Shown here piece after piece: positions 17,801 to 24,010 of a stretch of DNA of 37,858 bases. Made by a program: the position numbers and the translations under genes. Position 1 is the stretch's first letter. Every line of letters starts with the position of its first letter. Origin of the DNA: CBDUQI01 sp965369325 (GTDB taxonomy: Bacteria; Pseudomonadota; Gammaproteobacteria; Steroidobacterales; JBCBZW01); the NCBI GenBank assembly GCA_965369325.1, contig CBDUQI010000030.1, positions 1-37,858 on the forward strand, written 5' to 3'. The notes under the pieces are model-generated. The model did not search any database. It was not told where the DNA came from and saw nothing but the letters and a program-made list of their open reading frames with translations.

Positions 17801-18137
17801 CGAGCACGTAAGTCTGCGATGGCGACGCGGTGCCCGCATAGAACTTCAGTTCCAGTACACCGCTGTCGGGTCCCGCTGAGAGTACGGGAAAGATGCTTCT
17901 CCCAAACGGGCGATCGAATGGTTCAGAGGCCGTCGAAGACGCGGCGATCTCGATCCTTAGATCGTCGATGGCTGGCGCCTTGATGATTTCAGGCTCCGCA
18001 GCGGCCGTGGCCATGAGCAAAACGAGGTACGCGGGCGCCAATCGTCGCACCCGTGTACCGCGACGGCTAACTACAGCTTCTTTTTTGGCCACGAGTAACT
18101 GGTGGCAAAGTAGGTGCCCTTTGGTTCGTTGTACCAT
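14868..18137 (-). CDS. TPR-CHAT caspase-like protease, last gene of peroxidase operon
   Basis: This 1089-aa protein has a large TPR array (about residues 110-600; clear units such as ANLGFAQILVGQAEAGKARL, YTLGNLSHVYIELGEYVSA and SKLGQIYLRLGDYNKA) and a C-terminal CHAT domain (about 780-1085). The catalytic His951 is in LHIASHGFFD and Cys996 in VVVSGCETALGQ, followed by GEGMMSLARGFHAQGADHVISTLWPV, a near-textbook CHAT core. Near residues 30-50 a basic then hydrophobic stretch (RRLAPAYLVLLMATAAAEPE) looks like a signal peptide, so the protein may be periplasmic. The start is uncertain: ATG 18137 lies inside the 142-aa gene, and GTG 18092 is an alternative. Overlap with that gene implies coupling. 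TPRs likely receive a partner or substrate that controls cleavage. Confidence 0.88.
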   Translation of the reverse strand: MVQRTKGHLLCHQLLVAKKEAVVSRRGTRVRRLAPAYLVLLMATAAAEPEIIKAPAIDDLRIEIAASSTASEPFDRPFGRSIFPVLSAGPDSGVLELKFYAGTASPSQTYVLEPTAELHRAARYFSEARQHLTQSSAQSLQDAAESYGRAAALSIDVHHLSAYARLAQATILYDLFLLDQAAQVLEQYAPSACVPAPICHQLPWLKAKILFAQDKYEQSIEMFELALKQLEVPSQLSKAQRLDRAEIVANLGFAQILVGQAEAGKARLDEARKEADTFDAPSVLGHIHNYLGGYHAGLREYDAAEQNLKYAAALFRDLKDARNLVYTLGNLSHVYIELGEYVSAKQAAHEAVDHAEQHYNPSLKATSYSKLGQIYLRLGDYNKAQHYAQLAVDVDTKSGRIWRSHVSQLWLGKALRQSGRAQEASALHEESVAYFQSTIFPDGELQDASTSWLIAALHELSLDQLALGKLSKAKSINNQAWELLEDENKKGRTGSGRVPLSTLTAGRGQILMANQEYAEAERLLREAYKDFNARTPVVVEVLGVSRLLVRLYRRQGKLDKAMEIADQAISLIEQVRDELEFYRLGPAWTAQTFDIFLEQAGLLLERSRLTGTEVAARQALVVLERGRATNLLHQRMFSQSQKADGDSNPSGKALLRKLRTLAHRRALHDLEPAETALLTQQYYRTLEQSEKNRPWKREPTLSTLADIESVQERLRFGEVVIDYICVPANSVVAYAGYAPDDADCYAFIISADSFAVNRLGDASELKRLAIAAADELDSRRSLDQPNSEVLADILLSNILPGNTQKLYFSATSPFDALPIAALPIPIEDTERSPLLAHIAVTRIPSVSTLLADITAPTQNAPQDRPTLTIFANPNYSMQTLADALSSLPSGKIKESLGERLFPLPWSEKEAGTLARLFPGEQVLVYTGEAANRNNLFASTTRRSRILHIASHGFFDAQIPELVGIIMTATDQDDGFITLPELFAHTFQAELVVVSGCETALGQHLSGEGMMSLARGFHAQGADHVISTLWPVADRASADFMKLFYHAYQTRGLSAADALRAAQNELRSSMRYKAPYYWAPYVLSSVGRPR

Positions 18138-18499
18138 GTGAGAACATCGATAAATTTTTCCTGCGTATGGTCCAGAAATACCCTGAAGTCAACTATTTCC
18201 CAGTCCCCCGCGGTCGCAACCGATCCTAACGCCTTCAGCCCGCCGGTCGCCTGATCGTAGTCGAATTTCAGCGCCTCTATCGCCGTGCCATCGTTCCAAT
18301 TACCCTGGGTTTTGACCTGGGCGAACCATTCGCCGGCAACCTGATCTTCGTACACTTCCATCTTTGCCAAACAACTACCGTCGTCTATCGGCGAGTAGTT
18401 CTGAATTACCTCTTCGAGCGTATCGTATGATGGCGCGTGCCAATCGACCTTTCCGTACCCGCTTGATTCGAACAGGCGAAGGTCTGCTTCAGTGCCCAT
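18071..18499 (-). CDS. Unrecognised 142-aa protein between peroxidase and CHAT genes
   Basis: The product is 142 aa, soluble-looking, with no signal peptide or membrane helix. It is acidic and aromatic-rich (VDWHAPSYDTLEEVI, EWFAQVKTQGNW, DWEIVDFRVFLDH, DVLTWYNEPKGTYFATSYSW) and ends in a basic WPKKKL tail. The alternating pattern suggests a beta-rich fold. The ATG at 18499 sits behind an excellent GGAGAGGAG site and overlaps the peroxidase stop by 11 nt; the CHAT start overlaps its own 3' end. The three genes are therefore a tightly coupled translational unit. I do not recognise the family. Plausible roles are a peroxidase subunit, a chaperone-like partner or a CHAT regulator or substrate, all inferred from position alone. 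Confidence 0.7.
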   Translation of the reverse strand: MGTEADLRLFESSGYGKVDWHAPSYDTLEEVIQNYSPIDDGSCLAKMEVYEDQVAGEWFAQVKTQGNWNDGTAIEALKFDYDQATGGLKALGSVATAGDWEIVDFRVFLDHTQEKFIDVLTWYNEPKGTYFATSYSWPKKKL

Positions 18500-19955
18500 G
18501 CTCCTCTCCTTTTTGATTCCAGCCAACAAATTGAACAACATCCGACATCGTAATCTTCGTCGGATCAATTTTGGTGTCTTTAAAGAATCGACACCTTCGA
18601 ACATATCTCATATCAAATAAAATGGAAGGTTGTGATGTTTGCAAGAGTGATCTGAAGGTCTCTCCAACAATGCTGCTGCCAAGCACGCCTAAGTGCTCGC
18701 CAGATTGGCTATCCCCCTGCCTGTTCAACAGATGTCTTTCCATCAAAACGTACGTCCACAAAGGTGTTTTTTTGTGGAACTCCCACTTGCGAAGCGTTCT
18801 GCCGATCGGATGTTTGCACAAATCTCCGACTCTAAATGGTACTAACCCAATGGCCGTGGCGTAGTCACGATTTCTCGAGCGCACGTGCGCGATAATGCTC
18901 TGCGCGTCTGGTAACCCAACTTCATTGCCCCTCAGCAGATTGATGTGCGTTAAGCTTCTACGGCGAGGGAGAATTTCCCTTAAGACTCGGTCGCGCGACA
19001 GCCGCAGGGTAGTCGAGATGCCTCGAGCACACCGTGGTTCTATGGGAGAGCCGGGTTTTTGGAAGAAATGACGCCAATCAACGATGTAGTCCTCGACGGT
19101 ATCTTGCCCAAGTAAACCAAAGCGTCCAGTTAGCTTGAGTAGATCCCATATGTTCACATCAAAGTTGCCGTTCCTTGAATGAAGTCTATAGGGATTTCGC
19201 ACAAGGCTGTGACCAAATCGGTATGCGGCTGCTGCAAATTCAATGGGTATCAACGGTCTTTCGGCCTTAATCGAATCGATCCAACGCGGTGAACTATTGC
19301 TACCGAAAATCACATCGTGAACATTGCTATCGAGTATTCTGGGAAGATAGTCGTACCGGATGAGAAGTTGATAAATCAGCGTGACCTGTCGGCGGACCTT
19401 TTCGAATCGTGTTTGTATCTCGCCTCTCGATATTCGCATCAACCGATTATGTAGATTCATGAAAAGCACATGCATCTGAGCGACCAGGAAATTCTCATCG
19501 TTGCGCGTATCTGGAATTCGCGGCAGTAGGCCCAGGTGACCCTGATCTCGCGGCAGGTCGTAAAGTACGCTATGCCCTGCGCTGTTGATTCTTGTGCACC
19601 GGCTTTTGAATTCTCCGGTTCCTGGGTCGACCAACACCCGTGGGTCATCCATTCCGGATCCGTACAAGCTGTCCAGATTTAGACCGGGGTCGCGTAACTG
19701 CACCAGATCACTGGTGACAATCGGGCCTTGTGATGGCCAGCCACTGAGATGCTTCATCTGCGAGATATCATGGTCGACGAATTGGCCAAAGTAAGTGTAA
19801 CCGGCAGGCAATTTGCTGCCGGCTCGCGCCTTGACACGTGCCACCTGCGCGTCAGCTAAGTCATTCAATGCCTCCCGCCTGAATCTGGTGGCGGGAAGGT
19901 CGAACAAGCGGAAAAATCCCAAAGTGCTTCCATGTTCGTTGTTGTTGGTTTTCAT
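18489..19955 (-). CDS. Animal-type heme peroxidase family protein
   Basis: This 488-aa protein carries the animal heme peroxidase (peroxidase-cyclooxygenase) core. Visible motifs in order: YFGQFVDHDISQM, with Gln58, Asp61 and distal His62; DTRNDENF, with the likely distal Arg151 and Glu154; MHVLFMNLHNRLM; AYRFGHSLV, with proximal His249; HINLLRGNEVGLP; and PLWTYVLMERHLL followed by LGSSIVGE. Members oxidise halides or organic substrates with peroxide. There is no signal peptide, and it is close to a minimal core in length. The strong purine run GAGGGGGTGGGGGA precedes the ATG. It is first in an overlapping operon with the 142-aa and CHAT genes, divergent from an ECF sigma gene. Its base composition is clearly more A+T-rich than the catabolic genes at 27-33 kb, suggesting transfer. 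Confidence 0.88.
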   Translation of the reverse strand: MKTNNNEHGSTLGFFRLFDLPATRFRREALNDLADAQVARVKARAGSKLPAGYTYFGQFVDHDISQMKHLSGWPSQGPIVTSDLVQLRDPGLNLDSLYGSGMDDPRVLVDPGTGEFKSRCTRINSAGHSVLYDLPRDQGHLGLLPRIPDTRNDENFLVAQMHVLFMNLHNRLMRISRGEIQTRFEKVRRQVTLIYQLLIRYDYLPRILDSNVHDVIFGSNSSPRWIDSIKAERPLIPIEFAAAAYRFGHSLVRNPYRLHSRNGNFDVNIWDLLKLTGRFGLLGQDTVEDYIVDWRHFFQKPGSPIEPRCARGISTTLRLSRDRVLREILPRRRSLTHINLLRGNEVGLPDAQSIIAHVRSRNRDYATAIGLVPFRVGDLCKHPIGRTLRKWEFHKKTPLWTYVLMERHLLNRQGDSQSGEHLGVLGSSIVGETFRSLLQTSQPSILFDMRYVRRCRFFKDTKIDPTKITMSDVVQFVGWNQKGEEHGH

Positions 19956-20073
19956 CGGTTTCCCCCACCCCCTCTAAACGTGCCGTGTCCGGCGCGATTG
20001 ATTCGTACATCTACTGCTGCACAAGCCATGCGGCGTGTTTCACCGCGTTTAGCACACCCGCGAACTCCTCGGT

Positions 20074-20085
20074 CACTAGATAGTG
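20074..20085. repeat. Inverted repeat CACTA-GA-TAGTG
   Basis: Perfect 5-bp arms with a 2-bp spacer, 119 bp upstream of the peroxidase start on the minus strand. It is close to a second inverted repeat, so the pair may form one operator. Function is inferred from position only. Confidence 0.35.
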
Positions 20086-20095
20086 TTTCGTCAAC

Positions 20096-20115
20096 GGTGA
20101 TAACTTCGCATCACC
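20096..20115. promoter_or_regulatory. Candidate operator, GGTGAT/ATCACC inverted repeat
   Basis: GGTGAT (20096-20101) and ATCACC (20110-20115) are perfect inverted arms with an 8-bp spacer. The geometry suits a dimeric DNA-binding protein. It lies in the divergent region that serves both the peroxidase-CHAT operon and the sigma operon. Confidence 0.35.
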
Positions 20116-20441
20116 AACACCACCGCACGGTTTTAGTGACTCCACAGGTAAAAGGTAGCGCGCCAAATCACCAGGGTTTTGTCAGTAATGTATACTCGCT
20201 GCGCGGTTGATATCAGGTCATTTGTACTAGAAAAGTCTACCGCAGCAGTCGCCATGACGGGGGAAACCGGTATCTCGAGGAGAGTTGTGAGCGGGTTGGA
20301 GGAGGCACTGTGGGGGGGCGGTGGAATGAGTCTAATGGAAGGCAGGTGGTGGGCTGCATCCCAGTTGCCGAACTCGTACTGGTGTAACGACGGCACTTGT
20401 TTCAGGTGCGAAGCATGCAAGCCATCGGACCTGTGCCACTG

Positions 20442-21032
20442 ATGTCTGATCCACATCTCCCCGAGGATGAAGCGGGCGCGTCTCGCGAAATACTCCGGCG
20501 AATTCGTTCTGGCGACCCAAGCGGCTTTGTTTTGGCCTATGGTAGGTACTCCAGATGGTTGCGGGTAGTGGCCCGTAGCTTACTGTACGAAAAGGAAAAA
20601 GCTGAAGGACTAGTGCAGGATGTTTGGGAGCTGATGTTGACTAAGCTGCTGGACGAGCCGGATGATGAGGCAAAGCTGAGGCCATACTTACGGGGGGTTT
20701 TGGCTCGCAAGGCTGCGAATCACAACGCCGGCGTGAAACGAAGAGGTAAGTGGGTGGTAAGCGCGCCTAAGGATATGGCCAACATCGGCGACATCCTGGA
20801 TAACCTGCCTTTGCGCAATGCCACAGCAGCACAGAAACTTAAAGCGGTAGATCGCGCTATGGAAAAACTTCTGCCGTCTGATGATGATCTTCTTCGAAGC
20901 TACTACTTCGTCGGGGAATCGCGAGACAGCATGTGTGAACGGTTGGGAATTGATCGGACGGCCTTCGCCAAACGGCTTCATCGCGCAAGGTCCCGCTTAT
21001 TTACGCTGTTCGCACAAGATAATTATGATTGA
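20442..21032 (+). CDS. ECF-like sigma factor divergent from peroxidase-CHAT operon
   Basis: The product is a 196-aa sigma-70-like protein, the same length as the sigma in the first CHAT locus. Region 2 is recognisable from AEGLVQDVWELMLTKLL and then LRPYLRGVLARKAANHNAGVKRR (-10 contact helix). Region 4 is SYYFVGESRDSMCERLGIDRTAFAKRLHRARSRLF, a helix-turn-helix for the -35 element. The ATG at 20442 is chosen since the family-like N-terminus (SREILRRIRSGD) follows; ATG 20415 and TTG 20397 are in frame. No strong ribosome site marks any of them. The stop is followed after 99 nt by the anti-sigma-like gene. It probably controls the plus-strand set and perhaps the divergent peroxidase operon. Confidence 0.82.
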   Translation: MSDPHLPEDEAGASREILRRIRSGDPSGFVLAYGRYSRWLRVVARSLLYEKEKAEGLVQDVWELMLTKLLDEPDDEAKLRPYLRGVLARKAANHNAGVKRRGKWVVSAPKDMANIGDILDNLPLRNATAAQKLKAVDRAMEKLLPSDDDLLRSYYFVGESRDSMCERLGIDRTAFAKRLHRARSRLFTLFAQDNYD

Positions 21033-21131
21033 GCTTACCCGGCCAAGAGGCAGTCGAGCGATGGCGGCTAAAGAAACCATAGATGTCAAGTGGATGCGCA
21101 ACTACCAATGTCATCAGGTGCGGGGGGTGTG

Positions 21132-21740
21132 ATGGACGCTGAGTATATCGATCGCAACCATATCATTGAGCGATACTTGCTTGGGAGTTTGCCGACGGAA
21201 GAAGTCGATCAGTTTGAGGATATGCTTCTTTCCGATACAAATCTTCTGATGCAAGTTGAAGCGGCGGAACGAGCGCTGGAGCAAATCCGCGCACGGACTA
21301 GAAGCAGTGCTGATGAGGCGGGAAGTTCCTATCTCAATTGGCGAATGGCGGCTAGTTTTCTTCTTGGCGCGCTGGGTGTCGGGTCTGTTATGCAGTACCA
21401 ATTTGTCTCTGGCGACTCTCAGTTATCGGTGAACCCTGAGATCTACTTTGTTGAGACATTCCGCGGCCAAACCGATACGGGGACCAGCGCCTCGGAAGAA
21501 TCCCTCGAGTCGGGCGCCAGTGTCGTTTTGATACTTAGCGCCGACCGGCATGGCAAGTACGACCTAACCCTGGAAACCGACGAGGGCGTTCATGTTCGCG
21601 AATCGCTGGCGCATATACCCGATGGACTAGATCAACTCACCTGGTTGCTGGCGATGCCTGAAGCCGGTCGGTACTTTGTTGTTGCCAGGACAGCCAACAC
21701 AGAAGAGGTGATTCTCCGTCACCCGCTCACAGTCCGCTAG
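21132..21740 (+). CDS. Single-pass anti-sigma-like protein
   Basis: This 202-aa protein has a cytoplasmic N-terminus with the pattern IIERYLLGSLPTEEVDQFEDMLLSD, widespread at the start of zinc-less anti-sigma factors. One membrane helix follows (about residues 70-88, WRMAASFLLGALGVGSVMQ), then a periplasmic domain of about 110 residues. That domain is beta-rich (SGASVVLILSADRHGKYDL, AGRYFVVARTAN), resembling an Ig-like sandwich. The ATG at 21132 follows a GGGGGGTG run; an in-frame upstream ATG at 21090 is less likely. Together with the sigma gene upstream it forms a pair like the one at 551-4871. The likely role is holding the sigma factor at the membrane until the periplasmic domain is released or cleaved; this is inference. 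Confidence 0.72.
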   Translation: MDAEYIDRNHIIERYLLGSLPTEEVDQFEDMLLSDTNLLMQVEAAERALEQIRARTRSSADEAGSSYLNWRMAASFLLGALGVGSVMQYQFVSGDSQLSVNPEIYFVETFRGQTDTGTSASEESLESGASVVLILSADRHGKYDLTLETDEGVHVRESLAHIPDGLDQLTWLLAMPEAGRYFVVARTANTEEVILRHPLTVR

Positions 21741-22048
21741 GCCGTGGATATGCCCGGCCGGGCGCTTATCAGCGTACGCCAATTAAGTAGCCTAAGGGCT
21801 TTGCCACCTTCCTAAGCCCCTTCGATAAAGCGCCAGCCCTCCGCTGTCGTGCGAACAAATAGGTTCTTACGAAACCCTTTAAGTGAGATCGCATTCCCTT
21901 CGCTAGAGAGGGGGCTAGCAATGTTCACGCCGGGGTACTTTGTCTCTGATCCATCGCCGATCACTGCCAAGTCTTTGACGAAGCGGTGCGAAGAAATTGC
22001 CGGTCGCGAACTTTCTCCAATATCCCTTCAATTCAAGCGGAGACGAGA
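21741..22048. other. Intergenic region with GC palindrome, no convincing gene
   Basis: These 308 bp lie between the anti-sigma-like gene and the 128-aa gene. A perfect 12-bp palindrome is at 21752-21763. An open frame of 67 codons starts at 21849 but has no ribosome site and overlaps the next gene's start in another frame, so I do not call it. The gap may hold a separate promoter for the two downstream genes. Confidence 0.4.
21752..21763. repeat. Perfect 12-bp GC palindrome
   Basis: GCCCGGCCGGGC reads the same on both strands and starts 12 nt after the anti-sigma-like stop codon. It could form a short stem or be a terminator remnant, but no T-run follows. Confidence 0.35.
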
Positions 22049-22435
22049 ATGAGTGAGAACCTAAATCAGTGGATGGACATTCCATCGGACAGCACGTTTC
22101 ACCTCAGTGTGAGAGGTAAAACGAACCGGGATGCAAATTTTGTAAGCAATGCGCGTGCACTCCCGACCAAGGGCAGCGAACAGAACTGGTGGGACCACGA
22201 GCTTCAGCCCGGTCCTCGTACGATGGCGTTCGCCGCCGAGACCAGCTATGCCGTCCGAGCGACGGTTAAGTTCCTGGGCACAGCTGTAGAGACAGCGGTC
22301 ATTCGCGCGCAGGTGCTAGACGCCGCCGGGCAACCGCACCCGGACTGGTGGGGCAACACGGAGTATGTGTACGAAGTGACGGGGCAGTCTGGCAGTAATC
22401 CCCAGCGTGTAACCCTGTTTTTGATCGGAGGGTAG
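22049..22435 (+). CDS. Unrecognised 128-aa protein in the sigma operon
   Basis: This 128-aa protein lacks a signal peptide and membrane helices. It is tryptophan-rich and probably a beta-sandwich: short alternating strands (TFHLSVRGK, YAVRATVKFLG, TAVIRAQVLDA, NTEYVYEVTG, RVTLFLIGG) around paired tryptophans (NWWDHE, PDWWGN). The ATG at 22049 follows a GGAGACGAG site; a longer in-frame start at 21986 is less likely. It ends 26 nt before the preferred start of the putative outer-membrane gene, so the two are probably co-translated. I do not recognise it. It may bind a ligand or partner of the barrel or of the peroxidase system, which is only a guess from context. Confidence 0.65.
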   Translation: MSENLNQWMDIPSDSTFHLSVRGKTNRDANFVSNARALPTKGSEQNWWDHELQPGPRTMAFAAETSYAVRATVKFLGTAVETAVIRAQVLDAAGQPHPDWWGNTEYVYEVTGQSGSNPQRVTLFLIGG

Positions 22436-22461
22436 CCACAGTGGTTAACGGGAGATGGGAA

Positions 22462-23913
22462 ATGGCATTGGTTCGATTCTTGATGATCAGTATTCTGATC
22501 ATGAGCGGTAGTATTCGTGCTCAAAACTGTGAGGGTGTCGCGATGAAGGATGTTCTCGGGCTGGCCGCGAACGCGCTTCCAGTGCAAGGTAGTCAAATGG
22601 CCTCCGCCAATGCTGCCACCGCGGCGGACGAGACTTTGACAGATGCGCTCACCAATATCGCGCTGGCTGGTGCCAGTCAGGCGATTAATATCCGAGATTT
22701 TCTTCCGCTGCTCTCAATCGCTGGTCTAAGCGGAGATTTGCAGGGTGAGAGCGGCAATGAGGTCGATAACCAGTTGGGCTTGGACTTGAATTTGCCGCTG
22801 TTCGGAAGTGCGAAAGATGGCCGCGAACTAAAGATTTCGGCCAGCCTTACTCGTCAACCAACGGCGTTTGAACCGCTGGTGAATGCAGCGGCCGAAGATA
22901 CGCGGGATAGTTTCCGATCAACGCTCGAAGATGGTCTGGATCTCACCGATGAGGTAACGTACTCACTAACATACAACGTCACTAATAATACTCTGGGCAG
23001 GTACCGTGGGTTGGTTGGGTATGTGTTCGACGACGTGCTTAACTTGCCGGACCACGCAGAGTACGACACGGCTACAAGAACCTATATGGGCTTCCTGCAA
23101 CGTCTCGTCCCGTCCTACGGTCCTCTGACGCCGGTGATGTCGGTTCAGTTTAAATCTAAAGACGACCAGCCAATGGGTGAGGGGGCCGAACAAGAACGGT
23201 TACGTCATGCGTTCTGCAATGCATTCGTCAGGTTCGGGGCGTTGAGCCAGGCATTGGATGAAAGTCAAAACCGGGCGCTGCATGAGTCTGGTATTGATCG
23301 CATTGCCAAGTTGGCTGGCAATCAACCTCAGTTGCAGTTCAGTCTCGGTATGAAGGCGAGAGACGAAAAAGTGGGACCCGACGAAACAACTCTTATGGTT
23401 ACGTTCGAATGGGGTTACAAGGCCAATCTAAATAAGTTGAGCGATGCGGTTAACAAGGAGCTCTCGGGGTGTGGCGATGTTGAGGTTAGCTGCAGGCTCA
23501 GGGCATTTTCCAACTATTTGGATGCTAATGAAGCCGCCATCGATGCATCCGAGCGGTTGAGTTTCTCACTTCAGTACTCGGACGTGGATGACTACCGCTT
23601 CAGCTCGAACGATCTGGGGATGGATTTTAGCAAAGTCGGTGCCGAAAAAATTGCACTACAGATCGGTTACGGGCGGAATCTGTCGGATAGAGCGCTTGGC
23701 GGTGGGCGCCTGGATGTGTCGGTAAAATATGAAGATGCGGACGATGATGAAGCGCTGAACGATCGAGTGGTCGGAGTCGCGACGTTGACCAAGAAATTTG
23801 GTGACATTACGGTACCGCTCAGTCTTGTCTACTCAAATGAGCCGGAATTTGTAGCAATGGAGTCAAACAATAATCTGTCGGCACATTTTGGTCTAAAGTA
23901 TGATTTCGAGTAG
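22462..23913 (+). CDS. Putative outer-membrane beta-barrel protein
   Basis: This 483-aa protein has a signal peptide (ALVRFLMISILIMSGSIRAQ, cleavage near AQN). After a helical, alanine-rich stretch it shows repeated amphipathic strands of the kind found in outer-membrane barrels: ELKISASLTRQ, EVTYSLTYNVT, PLTPVMSVQFKS, PQLQFSLGMKAR, TLMVTFEWGYKA, RLSFSLQYSD, KIALQIGYGRN, RLDVSVKYED, TVPLSLVYSN. The end, NLSAHFGLKYDFE, nearly has the usual terminal aromatic residue. Two cysteines (CGDVEVSC) may form a loop disulfide. A GGGAGATGGGA site supports the ATG at 22462; the GTG at 22441 is also possible. It closes the sigma/anti-sigma set and may be the surface component. No named family is recognised. 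Confidence 0.6.
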   Translation: MALVRFLMISILIMSGSIRAQNCEGVAMKDVLGLAANALPVQGSQMASANAATAADETLTDALTNIALAGASQAINIRDFLPLLSIAGLSGDLQGESGNEVDNQLGLDLNLPLFGSAKDGRELKISASLTRQPTAFEPLVNAAAEDTRDSFRSTLEDGLDLTDEVTYSLTYNVTNNTLGRYRGLVGYVFDDVLNLPDHAEYDTATRTYMGFLQRLVPSYGPLTPVMSVQFKSKDDQPMGEGAEQERLRHAFCNAFVRFGALSQALDESQNRALHESGIDRIAKLAGNQPQLQFSLGMKARDEKVGPDETTLMVTFEWGYKANLNKLSDAVNKELSGCGDVEVSCRLRAFSNYLDANEAAIDASERLSFSLQYSDVDDYRFSSNDLGMDFSKVGAEKIALQIGYGRNLSDRALGGGRLDVSVKYEDADDDEALNDRVVGVATLTKKFGDITVPLSLVYSNEPEFVAMESNNNLSAHFGLKYDFE

Positions 23914-23920
23914 GCGTGTG

Positions 23921-23937
23921 CCTGGCGAGTAGCCAGG
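23921..23937 (+). terminator. Hairpin after the outer-membrane gene
   Basis: CCTGGC (23921-23926) and GCCAGG (23932-23937) pair perfectly around GAGTA, 8 nt after the stop codon. No T-run follows. It is the first of two hairpins in this gap. Confidence 0.45.
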
Positions 23938-23983
23938 GCCAGCAGCGGAAGCCGTTTGCATGATAGTTGCTACTCGGAAATAG

Positions 23984-24010
23984 TGCTGGTGTACGAATAG
24001 TGCACCAGCA
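23984..24010 (+). terminator. Second hairpin after the outer-membrane gene
   Basis: TGCTGGTG (23984-23991) and CACCAGCA (24003-24010) are perfect 8-bp arms with an 11-nt loop. Together with the preceding hairpin it probably marks the end of the sigma operon and the right border of the A+T-richer region. Confidence 0.45.

Larger units (their letters stand above)
19956..20441. other. Divergent control region of the peroxidase-CHAT and sigma operons
   Basis: These 486 bp lie between the minus-strand peroxidase operon and the plus-strand sigma operon and probably hold promoters for both. Two inverted repeats are seen (20074-20085 and 20096-20115), listed separately. A TATACT hexamer at 20191-20196 could be a plus-strand -10 box, but the matching -35 is poor. 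Short open frames here lack ribosome sites and coding character. In-frame ATG 20415 and TTG 20397 would extend the sigma gene into this region. Confidence 0.5.

Noticed and set aside
18571..18864. 97-aa plus-strand frame in the A+T-rich peroxidase region, considered as a small antitoxin or peptide gene
   Set aside because: It runs antisense through the peroxidase's conserved C-terminal motifs and has no ribosome site.
21849..22052. 67-aa open frame between the anti-sigma-like and 128-aa genes
   Set aside because: No ribosome site, no hydrophobic or family pattern, and it overlaps the well-supported start of the next gene in another frame.
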